From: DASQHM01 sp035632095 | GTDB lineage: Bacteria > Pseudomonadota > Alphaproteobacteria > Ferrovibrionales > Ferrovibrionaceae | Length of the DNA stretch: 7,282 nucleotides | Assembly (NCBI GenBank): GCA_035632095.1 | Contig: DASQHM010000233.1 | Span: 1 to 7,282, forward strand | Reading direction: 5' to 3' | In this document: piece after piece, positions 1 to 6,567 of the stretch | Position numbering within the stretch: the first letter of the stretch is position 1 | How the letters are laid out: each line of letters opens with the position of its first letter | The notes under the pieces: generated by a model | Databases searched by the model: none | What the model was told of the DNA's origin: nothing | What the model saw: the letters and a program-made list of their open reading frames with translations, nothing else | Made by a program: the position numbers and the translations under genes

Positions 1-966
1 AAGGCGGAGCTGGTTGTCGGCGGTTATGCCACCAACATGCTGGCGCCGGCCATGCCGGTCGTGATGCAGCACAACATGGCGTTCATCGGCCTGCTCGGGC
101 TGGCGGTGAACAGCCAGTTCCAGTACCCGAAGTACTTCTCCATGGCGCCGAGCGGGCCGCAACCGAAGGCCGCGTTCTCCAAGGTCTATTTCGACGTCGC
201 CATGCAGCAGAATCCGAAGCCGCAGACCGTGGCGATCGTCGCGGCCGACGCGGAGTTCGCCCAGAACGCCGCGGACGGCGCGCGGGAGAACGCCAAGGCT
301 GCCGGATTGAAAATCGTCTACGACCAGAAATACCCGCCGCCGACCACCGACTTCGCGCCCATAATCCGGGCCATTCAGGCGACCAATCCGGACCTGGTCT
401 ACGTCGCTTCCTATCCGCTGGATTCCGTCGGCATGGTGCGTGCCTCCAACGAGGTCGGACTGAAGACCAAGATGTTCGGCGGGGGCATGGTCGGCCTGCA
501 GTCGACGGCGACGAAAACCCAGCTCGGCCCGCTGCTCAACGGCATCGTGACCTACGATTTCTGGGTGCCGGCGCCGACCATGCAGTTTCCGGGCGTCCTC
601 GATCTGATCGCAAAGTATCAGGCCAAAGCGCAGGCCGAAGGCGTCGATGCGCTCGGCTACTACATGGTGCCGTGGGCCTATGCGCAGCTTCAGGTGCTCG
701 GCCAGGCGGTCGAAGCGACCAAGAGCCTCGACCAGGACAAGCTCGGCGACTATATCCGCGCCAACACGTTCAAGACGGTCGTCGGCGACGTGAAATTCGG
801 CGATGGCGGCGAATGGGTCGAAAGCCGGGTGCTTCTGGTGCAGTTCCAGCACATCCAGAACAACAATCTCGACCAATTCCGGGACATGACCAAGGAGATC
901 ATCCTCGGACCGGGAAAATATGCATCCGGCAAGCTGATTTATCCTTATACGGAGGCCAAACAGTAG
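1..966 (+). CDS. Branched-chain amino acid-type ABC transporter substrate-binding protein (LivK-like), 5' partial
   Basis: This is the C-terminal 321 residues of a periplasmic ligand-binding protein of the Peripla_BP_6/LivK family, which delivers amino acids or other small carboxylates to an inner-membrane ABC permease. The frame is open from base 1, so the apparent ATG at 37 is internal. The signal peptide and roughly the first 80-100 residues of a usual 400-residue protein are missing. Family features visible are PQTVAIVAADAEFAQ (start of the second lobe), the stretch TTDFAPIIRAIQATNPDLVYV, shortened here to its core TDFAPIIRAIQATNPDLV, and the late ALGYYMVPWAYAQLQVLGQA helix. The segment near the end, VVGDVKFGDGGEW, matches the place where LivK-type proteins read 'G.v.FdenGe'. 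The gene stops with TAG at 964-966. The next gene is convergent, so any partner permease and ATPase genes would lie to the left, outside the window. Such proteins occur beside catabolic genes for aromatic and dicarboxylic acids, so the ligand need not be an amino acid. Confidence 0.9.
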   Translation, partial: KAELVVGGYATNMLAPAMPVVMQHNMAFIGLLGLAVNSQFQYPKYFSMAPSGPQPKAAFSKVYFDVAMQQNPKPQTVAIVAADAEFAQNAADGARENAKAAGLKIVYDQKYPPPTTDFAPIIRAIQATNPDLVYVASYPLDSVGMVRASNEVGLKTKMFGGGMVGLQSTATKTQLGPLLNGIVTYDFWVPAPTMQFPGVLDLIAKYQAKAQAEGVDALGYYMVPWAYAQLQVLGQAVEATKSLDQDKLGDYIRANTFKTVVGDVKFGDGGEWVESRVLLVQFQHIQNNNLDQFRDMTKEIILGPGKYASGKLIYPYTEAKQ

Positions 967-994
967 CGCCGGACAAGTCGCGCGAGGGCGGCAC

Positions 995-1408
995 TCAGCT
1001 CAGCAGGTCCTTCACGTCCTGCGGAATGGCGCCGCCCTTCATGCGAGCGGGGTCGGCCGGATCGGCGACCGCCCAAACTCGGGTTTCGAAGCCTTCGACC
1101 GCGAGCGTGCCTTCATTGAACAGCCGGTGCGCCACCTTGAAACTGGTGCGGCCCCATTCCGCGATCTCGCTCACCGATTCAAGTTCGTCGCCGAAATGGC
1201 AAGATGCCAGGAACCGCGCGCGTACGTCGACCAGCGGCATGCCCTTCATGCCACGCTGGCGGAACATGGCGCTGGTGCGAAGCCCGACAGAGGCAAAAAG
1301 CTGCGTGGTGTTGTCGTCGAACCAGATGAAGAATTGCGGATAGAACACGATCCCGGCCGGATCGCATTTCCCCCAATCCACGAACAATTTGCGCCGGCTC
1401 TGTTTCAT
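995..1408 (-). CDS. Acyl-CoA thioesterase, 4-hydroxybenzoyl-CoA thioesterase (4HBT) hotdog family
   Basis: A 137-residue single-hotdog thioesterase that should hydrolyse a CoA thioester to free acid and CoA in the cytoplasm. The N-terminal motif CDPAGIVFYPQFFIWFD is almost the same as the active-site segment of the Pseudomonas CBS3-type 4-hydroxybenzoyl-CoA thioesterase as I remember it (CDPAGIVWYP). It puts the catalytic aspartate at D16. Later segments also line up with that enzyme: GMPLVDV with its GTPIVS, and EWGRTSFKVAHRLF with its EWRRKSFVQRHSV. The length is normal for the family. The frame extends upstream to a TTG at 1429, but I chose the ATG at 1406-1408 because GAGGGG lies nine bases before it and the extra seven residues are not conserved-looking. 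The gene is convergent with the binding-protein gene (28-base gap) and divergent from the CoA-transferase gene. The true substrate could be another aryl- or acyl-CoA; the family assignment is firm, the substrate is inference. Confidence 0.9.
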   Translation of the reverse strand: MKQSRRKLFVDWGKCDPAGIVFYPQFFIWFDDNTTQLFASVGLRTSAMFRQRGMKGMPLVDVRARFLASCHFGDELESVSEIAEWGRTSFKVAHRLFNEGTLAVEGFETRVWAVADPADPARMKGGAIPQDVKDLLS

Positions 1409-1542
1409 GGCCCCAGTCCCCTCAAGCAACGGCCGCCGATCTTAGCAGCCCGGCCGGTGCGCGTCGGCATGGCATCGCCGGGCGACGCTGGCTAAGCTCG
1501 GCTCGGAACACCGCCGGCCAAGCGCGGCGCGAGGAGGCGCAA
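1409..1542. promoter_or_regulatory. Divergent intergenic region between thioesterase and CoA-transferase genes
   Basis: These 134 bases separate the minus-strand thioesterase from the plus-strand CoA-transferase and should hold promoters for both. I see no confident -35/-10 pair on either strand. The region contains a spaced inverted repeat, CTTAGC at 1441-1446 and GCTAAG at 1491-1496, with a smaller CCCGG/CCGGG pair nested inside it (1449-1453 and 1478-1482). This could be an operator or a chance pairing in GC-rich DNA. The only strong signal is the GAGGAGG ribosome site at 1531-1537, five bases before the CoA-transferase ATG. Confidence 0.4.
1418..1423 (-). promoter_or_regulatory. Shine-Dalgarno site deciding the thioesterase start
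   Basis: Read on the minus strand this is GAGGGG, nine bases upstream of the ATG at 1408. It lies inside the extension that would be translated from the alternative TTG at 1429, so it favours the ATG start. The spacing is slightly long, so the call is moderate. Confidence 0.5.
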
Positions 1543-2739
1543 ATGACGGGAATGCTCGCGGGCATTCGCGTGCTCGACCTGACCACGGTCCTCATGGGTC
1601 CGTTCGCCACGCAAATACTCGGCGACCTGGGGGCGGACGTGGTGCGCATCGAGGGCGTCGGCGCGGACGTCTTCCGCGACCTGCCGCCCTCGCGCCATCC
1701 CGGCATGGCGGGCTTCCAGCTCAATCTGCACCGCAACAAGCGCAGCGTCGCCCTGGACCTGAAGCAGCCGGCGGCAATCACGGCGCTGCTGCGTCTGGTC
1801 GAGACGGCGGACGTCTTCGTCCACAATATGCGACCGAAGGCGATCGGCAGGCTCGGTCTCGACTATGCGTCGCTGAAAAAGCGCAACCTTGCGATCGTCT
1901 ATTGCGGCGCCTACGGGTTCAGCCGCGAAGGCCCCTACGGCGAGAAGGCGGCTTACGACGACGCCATCCAGGCGGCGTCGGGACTTGCGGGCCTCTTTGC
2001 CGAAGCCGACGGCGCTCCGCGCTACGTGCCGAGCGTGATTTGCGACAAGGTGGCGGGCATGACCGTCGCCTATGCCATCCTCGCGGCGCTCCTGCATCGC
2101 GAGCGCGGCGGCGGCGGCCAGGAGATCGAAGTGCCCATGTTCGAGGCCAATGTGGCGTTCAACTTGATCGAGCACCTGGGCCCGTTCGCCTTCGAGCCGC
2201 CGCTCGGCGACTTCGGCTGGAAGCGCGCCATGTCGAAGAACCGCAAGCCATATCGCACGGCCGACGGCTATGCCTGCCTGCTGCCGTATTCGGACGAGAA
2301 CTGGCGCGATTTCTTCGGCTTCATCGGCCAGGCGGAACTTGCGACCGACACGCGCTTCGCGACCTACGAGGGCCGCACGCAAAACGTGGACGCGCTCTAT
2401 GCCGTCGTCGAGCGGGCGGCGTTGCGTCACACGACCGCCGAATGGATGGAGTTTTGCGACCGGGTCAGCATTCCGGCCATGCCGGTGATGAACCCGAAGC
2501 GGGCCTGGGACGATCCGCATCTGCGCGCCACGGGTTTCCTGGCGACGGCCGATCATCCGACCGAAGGCCGCTATAAGACGATCGGCTCGCCGGCGCGATT
2601 CCTTTCGACGCCGGCCGAACTGCGCCGTCACGCACCGCGTCAGGGCGAGCACACCGCCGAGATTCTCGCCGAGGCCGGCATGAGCGAGGCGGACATCGAC
2701 GTCCTCATACGCTCGGGGGCGGCGCGGAGCGCAACGTAA
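1543..2739 (+). CDS. CaiB/BaiF family (class III) CoA-transferase
   Basis: A 398-residue family III CoA-transferase, which moves CoA from a donor thioester to an organic acid through an enzyme-bound anhydride/thioester intermediate in the cytoplasm. The N-terminus has the family signature RVLDLTTVLMGPFATQILGD, then GADVVRIE and LNLHRNKRSVALDLK. The catalytic aspartate is very probably D168, in the segment ICDKVAGMTVAYAI, which matches D169 of formyl-CoA transferase in position and context. The C-terminal part includes GGGGQEIEVPMFE, then RKPYRTADGYACLLPY and the late DDPHLRATGF segment, all usual for one large subfamily of uncharacterised members. Length is typical, with no break. The ATG at 1543 is supported by GAGGAGG five bases upstream. 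It is followed after 27 bases by the MDR dehydrogenase gene on the same strand, so the two are probably co-transcribed. The specific acid and CoA donor cannot be told from the sequence. Confidence 0.94.
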   Translation: MTGMLAGIRVLDLTTVLMGPFATQILGDLGADVVRIEGVGADVFRDLPPSRHPGMAGFQLNLHRNKRSVALDLKQPAAITALLRLVETADVFVHNMRPKAIGRLGLDYASLKKRNLAIVYCGAYGFSREGPYGEKAAYDDAIQAASGLAGLFAEADGAPRYVPSVICDKVAGMTVAYAILAALLHRERGGGGQEIEVPMFEANVAFNLIEHLGPFAFEPPLGDFGWKRAMSKNRKPYRTADGYACLLPYSDENWRDFFGFIGQAELATDTRFATYEGRTQNVDALYAVVERAALRHTTAEWMEFCDRVSIPAMPVMNPKRAWDDPHLRATGFLATADHPTEGRYKTIGSPARFLSTPAELRRHAPRQGEHTAEILAEAGMSEADIDVLIRSGAARSAT

Positions 2740-2766
2740 CCGGCGAGTTTTTTAGGGAGGCATGCC

Positions 2767-3744
2767 ATGAAAGCGACTGTGGTGACACGAGACGGCAGCG
2801 CCTTGCGCTTTGCCCTGCAGGATGTAAGCCCGCCGGCGCCCGGCGCCAATGAGCTCCTGATCGGAGTCAAGGCTGCCGGCCTCAATCGCGCCGACCTCAT
2901 ACCAAGCTATCCCTCGCGCTCGACGCGAAAGGACGGCGCGGTCATCGCCGGACGCGAACTGGCTGGCGTGGTGCTGGCCTTCGGCGCGCACGCCATGGGA
3001 TTCGCCATCGGCGACCGGGTGATGGCGATGGCCGAGGGGGCATTCGCGGAACAGGCCTTGGTCGACCACCGCCTCGCGCTCAGGATTCCCGGCGGCATCG
3101 ACTGGGCGGAGGCCGCATCGATCCCCGTCGCCTTCGCGACCGCCCACGATGCCATGATCACCAATGGCGGCCTGGCGAAGGGCGAGACCGTCCTGGTCAA
3201 TGCGGCCAGTTCCGGCGTCGGCGTCGCGGCGCTGCAAATCGCCCGCCTGAAAGGCGCCGGCCTGGTGGTCGGCACGACCGGTTCGGCTTCCAAGCTCGAA
3301 CGCCTGGCAGGCCTCGGGGCCGACCTGGTGATCGACACCGGCAAGGAGAATTTCGCCGACGCGATCCTGGCGAAGACCGACAATCGCGGCGCCGACGTCA
3401 TCATCGACAACGTCGGCAAGGGCGTGCTCGCCGACAACATTCGCGTCGCGGCGATCAAGGGGCGCATCGTCTCGGTCGGGCGACTGGGCGGGAACATGGA
3501 CAGCCTCGATCTGGATGAATTGGCGCGCAAGCGCCTCAAGCTCATCGGCGTGACGTTCCGCACCCGGACCCTGGACGAGCGCATCGCCGTGGCGCGACGG
3601 TTTGCCGAGGAATGCCTGCCCGCGTTCTCGGCCGGCCGTCTCCGCGCCCTCGTCCACCAAACTTTCCCGTTGGCTGACGCGCCGAAGGCGCTCTCGGCGA
3701 TGAAGGCCAACGCCCATGTGGGCAAGCTGGTGATCACGGCTTGA
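2767..3744 (+). CDS. Quinone oxidoreductase-like MDR family dehydrogenase (zinc-free, NAD(P)-dependent)
   Basis: A 325-residue medium-chain dehydrogenase/reductase of the NADPH:quinone oxidoreductase/zeta-crystallin type, predicted to reduce an activated double bond (quinone, enone or enoyl thioester) in the cytoplasm. The GroES-like N-terminal domain shows AAGLNRADL near residue 38 and the family's G.E..G.V motif as AGRELAGVV. The Rossmann dinucleotide loop is NAASSGVGVAALQIA, about residues 145-159. It ends with AKAL-type helices and HVGKLVIT, as normal for the family. No structural-zinc cysteine cluster and no catalytic Cys/His zinc ligands are visible, so it is not a zinc alcohol dehydrogenase. 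The start is backed by AGGGAGG at 2754-2760, six bases before the ATG; an out-of-frame ATG at 2762 is ignored. Close spacing after the CoA-transferase suggests one operon and action on the same substrate chain. Substrate is unknown. Confidence 0.92.
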   Translation: MKATVVTRDGSALRFALQDVSPPAPGANELLIGVKAAGLNRADLIPSYPSRSTRKDGAVIAGRELAGVVLAFGAHAMGFAIGDRVMAMAEGAFAEQALVDHRLALRIPGGIDWAEAASIPVAFATAHDAMITNGGLAKGETVLVNAASSGVGVAALQIARLKGAGLVVGTTGSASKLERLAGLGADLVIDTGKENFADAILAKTDNRGADVIIDNVGKGVLADNIRVAAIKGRIVSVGRLGGNMDSLDLDELARKRLKLIGVTFRTRTLDERIAVARRFAEECLPAFSAGRLRALVHQTFPLADAPKALSAMKANAHVGKLVITA

Positions 3745-3860
3745 ACGCCCCGCGGAGCGCGACCAGGCTCGGCCAGCGCGTCAAATAGCTGTTGGCGCAA
3801 GTCACGGCGGCGGACATCATGGCGGCACCGATTTGAGAGTGCTGTTCTAGCGGAGCGTGT
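3745..3860. other. Intergenic gap before the cyclase gene
   Basis: A 116-base non-coding stretch between the MDR gene and the cyclase gene. It likely carries the 3' end of the catabolic transcript and the cyclase promoter. I found no GC hairpin followed by a T run, and the best promoter-like pairs (such as TTGGCG with CATCAT 17 bases later, near 3792-3820) are too weak to call. A GGAG at 3852-3855 serves as the cyclase ribosome site. Nothing else is recognisable. Confidence 0.4.
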
Positions 3861-6533
3861 ATGAACCTGGGTCGCTGGCCGACTTTCCCGGGCCGACTGC
3901 GAGGTGCGCTCGATCCAAGCCGCGCGGTGGCGACCGTCATTCTCTTGGCGGTTATCGCGCTGCGCGTGTGGGAGCCGGGTTTCGTCGAAGTGGCCCAGCT
4001 GCGCGGCTTCGATTTCCTGCAGCAGCGCTTTCCGCGGAGCGAACCGGCCGTGCGGCAGGTGGCGATCGTCGATATCGACGACGCCAGCCTGGCCGCGCAC
4101 GGGCAATGGCCCTGGCCGCGCAGCCTGCTGGCCGAATTGATCGCCAAGCTGGACGGCTACAACGTCAAGGCCATCGGCTTCGACATGTTGTTTGCCGAAC
4201 CCGACCGGCTTTCGCCGCCGCGCGTGGCGGAAACAATCTCCGGTCTCGATTCCGCCGCCCGCCAGGCCTTGGCCTCGCAGCCGGACAATGATCGGTTGAT
4301 GGCCGACGCGATCCGCCAAACCAGGCTGGCGCTCGGCCAGGCGGCGCAATCCCACGCCATCGACGCGCCGAGCCTCGCGCCGCAACCGACTCCGGTCATA
4401 ATGCGGGGCACGGATGCGCGGCCATTCCTGTTTCATCTCGCGGCGCTGGTCCGCAATGTGCCGGTGCTCGAGAGCGCGGCGAAAGGCCACGGCCTCTTCA
4501 CCATTCTCCCCGAACTCGACGGCGTGGTCCGCCGCGTGCCCGTGGCGCTCGTGGTTGGCGGCACCACTTATCCGGCGCTCGTGCCGGAAATCCTGCGCGT
4601 GGCCGCGGGCCGGTCGGCCTCGGTGTTGCAGTCGGATGCCGGCGGCGTCTTGTCCATGCGGGCCGGCGATACGGTCATCCCGACCGATGAACGCGGCCGT
4701 ATGTGGGTGCGTTATGCGCCGCACAGTCCCGGTCTCTATGTCTCGGCGAAGGACATATTGAACGGCACGGTTCCGCCGCAGCGGCTGGCGAACCGTTACG
4801 TCTTGATCGGTACCTCGGCGGTGGGTCTGCTCGACACCCGTTCCACGCCGCTCGACGCGCTGATCCCCGGTGTCGAGATCCACGCCCAGATGCTCGAGAC
4901 CATCCTCGACGGCACCTATTTCCAGCGGCCCAATTGGGTCGTTCTGCCGGAAGTGATGCTGATGGTCCTGCTTGGCGTCACGATGATCACGCTGGTGCCG
5001 CGCGCCGGCGCCCAGCGCACGTTTCTCATCCTGACGATGCTGGCTGCGATCATCGGCGGGGGCACGATCTATGCCTTCGTCTTCAACCACTTCATGCTCG
5101 ACGGGACCATGGCGCTGGCGACCGCCGGCATTCTCTACACCGTTCTCGCTTACATGAACTACAGCCGCGAAGAGGCGGAGCGCCGCAAGATTCGCGGCGT
5201 GTTCGGCCGGTACCTCGCTCCGGCGGTGGTCGAAGAGCTTACCCGGCACCCGGAGAAGGCGACGCTCGGCGGCGAAGTGCGGGCCATGAGCTACCTGTTC
5301 GGCGACATTCGCGGCTTCACGGCAATCTCGGAACAGCTGAAGTCGAACCCGCGCGCCTTGACGCGGCTCGTAAACCGGCTGATGACGCCCATGACCGAAG
5401 CCGTGCTGGACCACGGCGGCACGGTCGACAAGTACATCGGCGACTGCATCATGGCGTTCTGGAACGCGCCGTTCGACGATCCGCGACACGAGACGCATGC
5501 TTGCGATGCGGCGCTGACGATGCTGGAGCGGCTTGCTGAGCTGAACGCCGAATTGCGCGCCGAGGCCGACACCAGCGGGAAGGCGGGCGTGGCGCGCGTG
5601 GCATCGAGCGACGAATATCGCCGTGCAAAGGAAATACTCGAAACCGGCGGAGGGGATTCCTTCATCGAGGCCGCGGCGCTGCTGCTTTCCGAAGCCGAGC
5701 GAGGCTTCGCGCCGGCGCAATACAGCCTCGCCAAGGCCTATCGCGACGGCATCGGCGTGCCGCGCGATCCGGCGGCGGCCGTCCGGTGGTTCCGTGCCGC
5801 CGCCGAGCAGGGTCACGGCAGCGCGCAAGAGCGGCTCGGCATGCGCTACGCGCGCGGCGAGGGGGTCGAACGCGATCTGGGCGAGGCGGTGGTCTGGCTC
5901 AGCCTCGCGGCGCGGCAGGGCGTCGTGTCGGCCGATGCCGCGCTGCACGAGCTTTACGGTGAGATGCCGGCCGCTGCGGTGGCGCACGCGGAGGCGCGGG
6001 CGCTCGCGCTGGAGCCGCAGATTGCCGAGCGCCAGGTCTTCCAGCTCGAAATCGGCATCGGCATCAACAGCGGCGAGTGCATCGTCGGCAACATGGGCTC
6101 GATGGACCGGTTGACCTATACGGTTCTGGGCGATTCTGTGAACTTGGCGGCCAGGCTGCAGGCGCTGACCAAGGACTACGGCGTGCCCATTCTTATCGGC
6201 GAGAGCACCGCCTCCCGCATCGAGGGCTTCGCGCTCTTGGAACTCGATCTGATCGCCGTGCGGGGACGGCGGGCGCCGTCGCGCGTCTTCGGTCTGCTGG
6301 GCGGCCGCGGCGTGTTGGAAAACGCCGAATTCCAAGCCTTGCACGAACGGCATGGCGCGATGCTGGCCGCCTATCGGCGCCAGGAATGGGCGCGGGCCTT
6401 CCAGCTCATCGCCGAATGCCGCACGCTCTGGCGTGGATTGGACGAGCTGTACGATCTCTACGCGGCGCGCATCGAACACTTGAAATCGGCGCCGCCAGGC
6501 ACGGCGTGGCGCGCGGCGGCGCGGAGCGGGTAA
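3861..6533 (+). CDS. CHASE2-domain class III adenylate/guanylate cyclase with Sel1-like insertion in the catalytic domain
   Basis: An 890-residue membrane cyclase that should make a cyclic nucleotide, probably cAMP, in the cytoplasm in response to a periplasmic signal. Order: one N-terminal membrane segment (about 23-37); periplasmic CHASE2 domain (about 41-350, with VAIVDIDDASLAAHGQWPWP and AIGFDMLFAEPDR); three membrane segments (about 359-379, 387-408, 413-433); a linker ending GVFGRYLAPAVVEEL; then the catalytic domain. Metal-binding aspartates are D482 (FGDIRGFT) and D528 (IGDCIMAFW). K524 and T754 sit at the base-selecting positions, the pattern of class IIIb adenylate cyclases. N761 and R765 (DSVNLAARL) are the transition-state residues. 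Between the two halves, about residues 569-728 form an insertion with two Sel1 repeats. The tail (about 805-890) is the helical extension common after CHASE2 cyclases. The ATG at 3861 has GGAG five bases upstream. The gene is convergent with the FecR-domain gene, 34 bases away. Confidence 0.95.
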   Translation: MNLGRWPTFPGRLRGALDPSRAVATVILLAVIALRVWEPGFVEVAQLRGFDFLQQRFPRSEPAVRQVAIVDIDDASLAAHGQWPWPRSLLAELIAKLDGYNVKAIGFDMLFAEPDRLSPPRVAETISGLDSAARQALASQPDNDRLMADAIRQTRLALGQAAQSHAIDAPSLAPQPTPVIMRGTDARPFLFHLAALVRNVPVLESAAKGHGLFTILPELDGVVRRVPVALVVGGTTYPALVPEILRVAAGRSASVLQSDAGGVLSMRAGDTVIPTDERGRMWVRYAPHSPGLYVSAKDILNGTVPPQRLANRYVLIGTSAVGLLDTRSTPLDALIPGVEIHAQMLETILDGTYFQRPNWVVLPEVMLMVLLGVTMITLVPRAGAQRTFLILTMLAAIIGGGTIYAFVFNHFMLDGTMALATAGILYTVLAYMNYSREEAERRKIRGVFGRYLAPAVVEELTRHPEKATLGGEVRAMSYLFGDIRGFTAISEQLKSNPRALTRLVNRLMTPMTEAVLDHGGTVDKYIGDCIMAFWNAPFDDPRHETHACDAALTMLERLAELNAELRAEADTSGKAGVARVASSDEYRRAKEILETGGGDSFIEAAALLLSEAERGFAPAQYSLAKAYRDGIGVPRDPAAAVRWFRAAAEQGHGSAQERLGMRYARGEGVERDLGEAVVWLSLAARQGVVSADAALHELYGEMPAAAVAHAEARALALEPQIAERQVFQLEIGIGINSGECIVGNMGSMDRLTYTVLGDSVNLAARLQALTKDYGVPILIGESTASRIEGFALLELDLIAVRGRRAPSRVFGLLGGRGVLENAEFQALHERHGAMLAAYRRQEWARAFQLIAECRTLWRGLDELYDLYAARIEHLKSAPPGTAWRAAARSG
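5709..5924 (+). repeat. Two tandem Sel1-like repeats (36 residues each) inside the cyclase
   Basis: Protein-level repeats covering cyclase residues 617-652 and 653-688. Aligned without gaps they share 16 of 36 residues, including the Sel1 marks A.AQ..L...Y..G.GV.RD...AV.W...AA.QG. A degenerate third unit (SADAALHELYGEM) follows, and a helical lead-in (about 590-616) precedes. Sel1 repeats are alpha-helical solenoids that mediate protein-protein contacts. Their DNA identity is low, so this is an old domain repeat and not a recent duplication. Confidence 0.9.
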
Positions 6534-6567
6534 TCGGCCGTCGCAGCGTTCGCCGCGTATCGCGCGG

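Noticed and set aside
1409..1429. Alternative TTG start for the thioesterase, adding seven residues.
   Set aside because: TTG is a rare start and the GAGGGG ribosome site lies downstream of it, positioned for the ATG at 1408.
1492..2652. A 386-codon minus-strand reading frame opposite the CoA-transferase gene.
   Set aside because: Arginine-rich, low-complexity translation with no family features; the plus strand carries a clear CaiB/BaiF protein.
3792..3857. Promoter-like hexamers upstream of the cyclase gene (TTGGCG/CATCAT and TTGAGA).
   Set aside because: Each pair matches the sigma-70 consensus poorly in at least one box; such matches are common by chance.
3734..4147. A minus-strand frame of 137 codons crossing the 3745-3860 gap.
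   Set aside because: Most of it is antisense to the cyclase N-terminus, with no ribosome site or recognisable family at any start in the gap.
2907..6479. A stop-free minus-strand reading frame of about 1190 codons lying opposite the cyclase gene and part of the MDR gene.
   Set aside because: Its translation is dominated by R, H, A, D, G and Q with no recognisable domain, and the plus strand encodes well-conserved families over the same bases. It is the expected antisense shadow of GC-rich genes.
6553..6567. Possible terminator hairpin CCGCG-loop-CGCGG between the convergent cyclase and FecR genes.
   Set aside because: The stem is only five base pairs and no T run follows on either strand, so it is not convincing as an intrinsic terminator.
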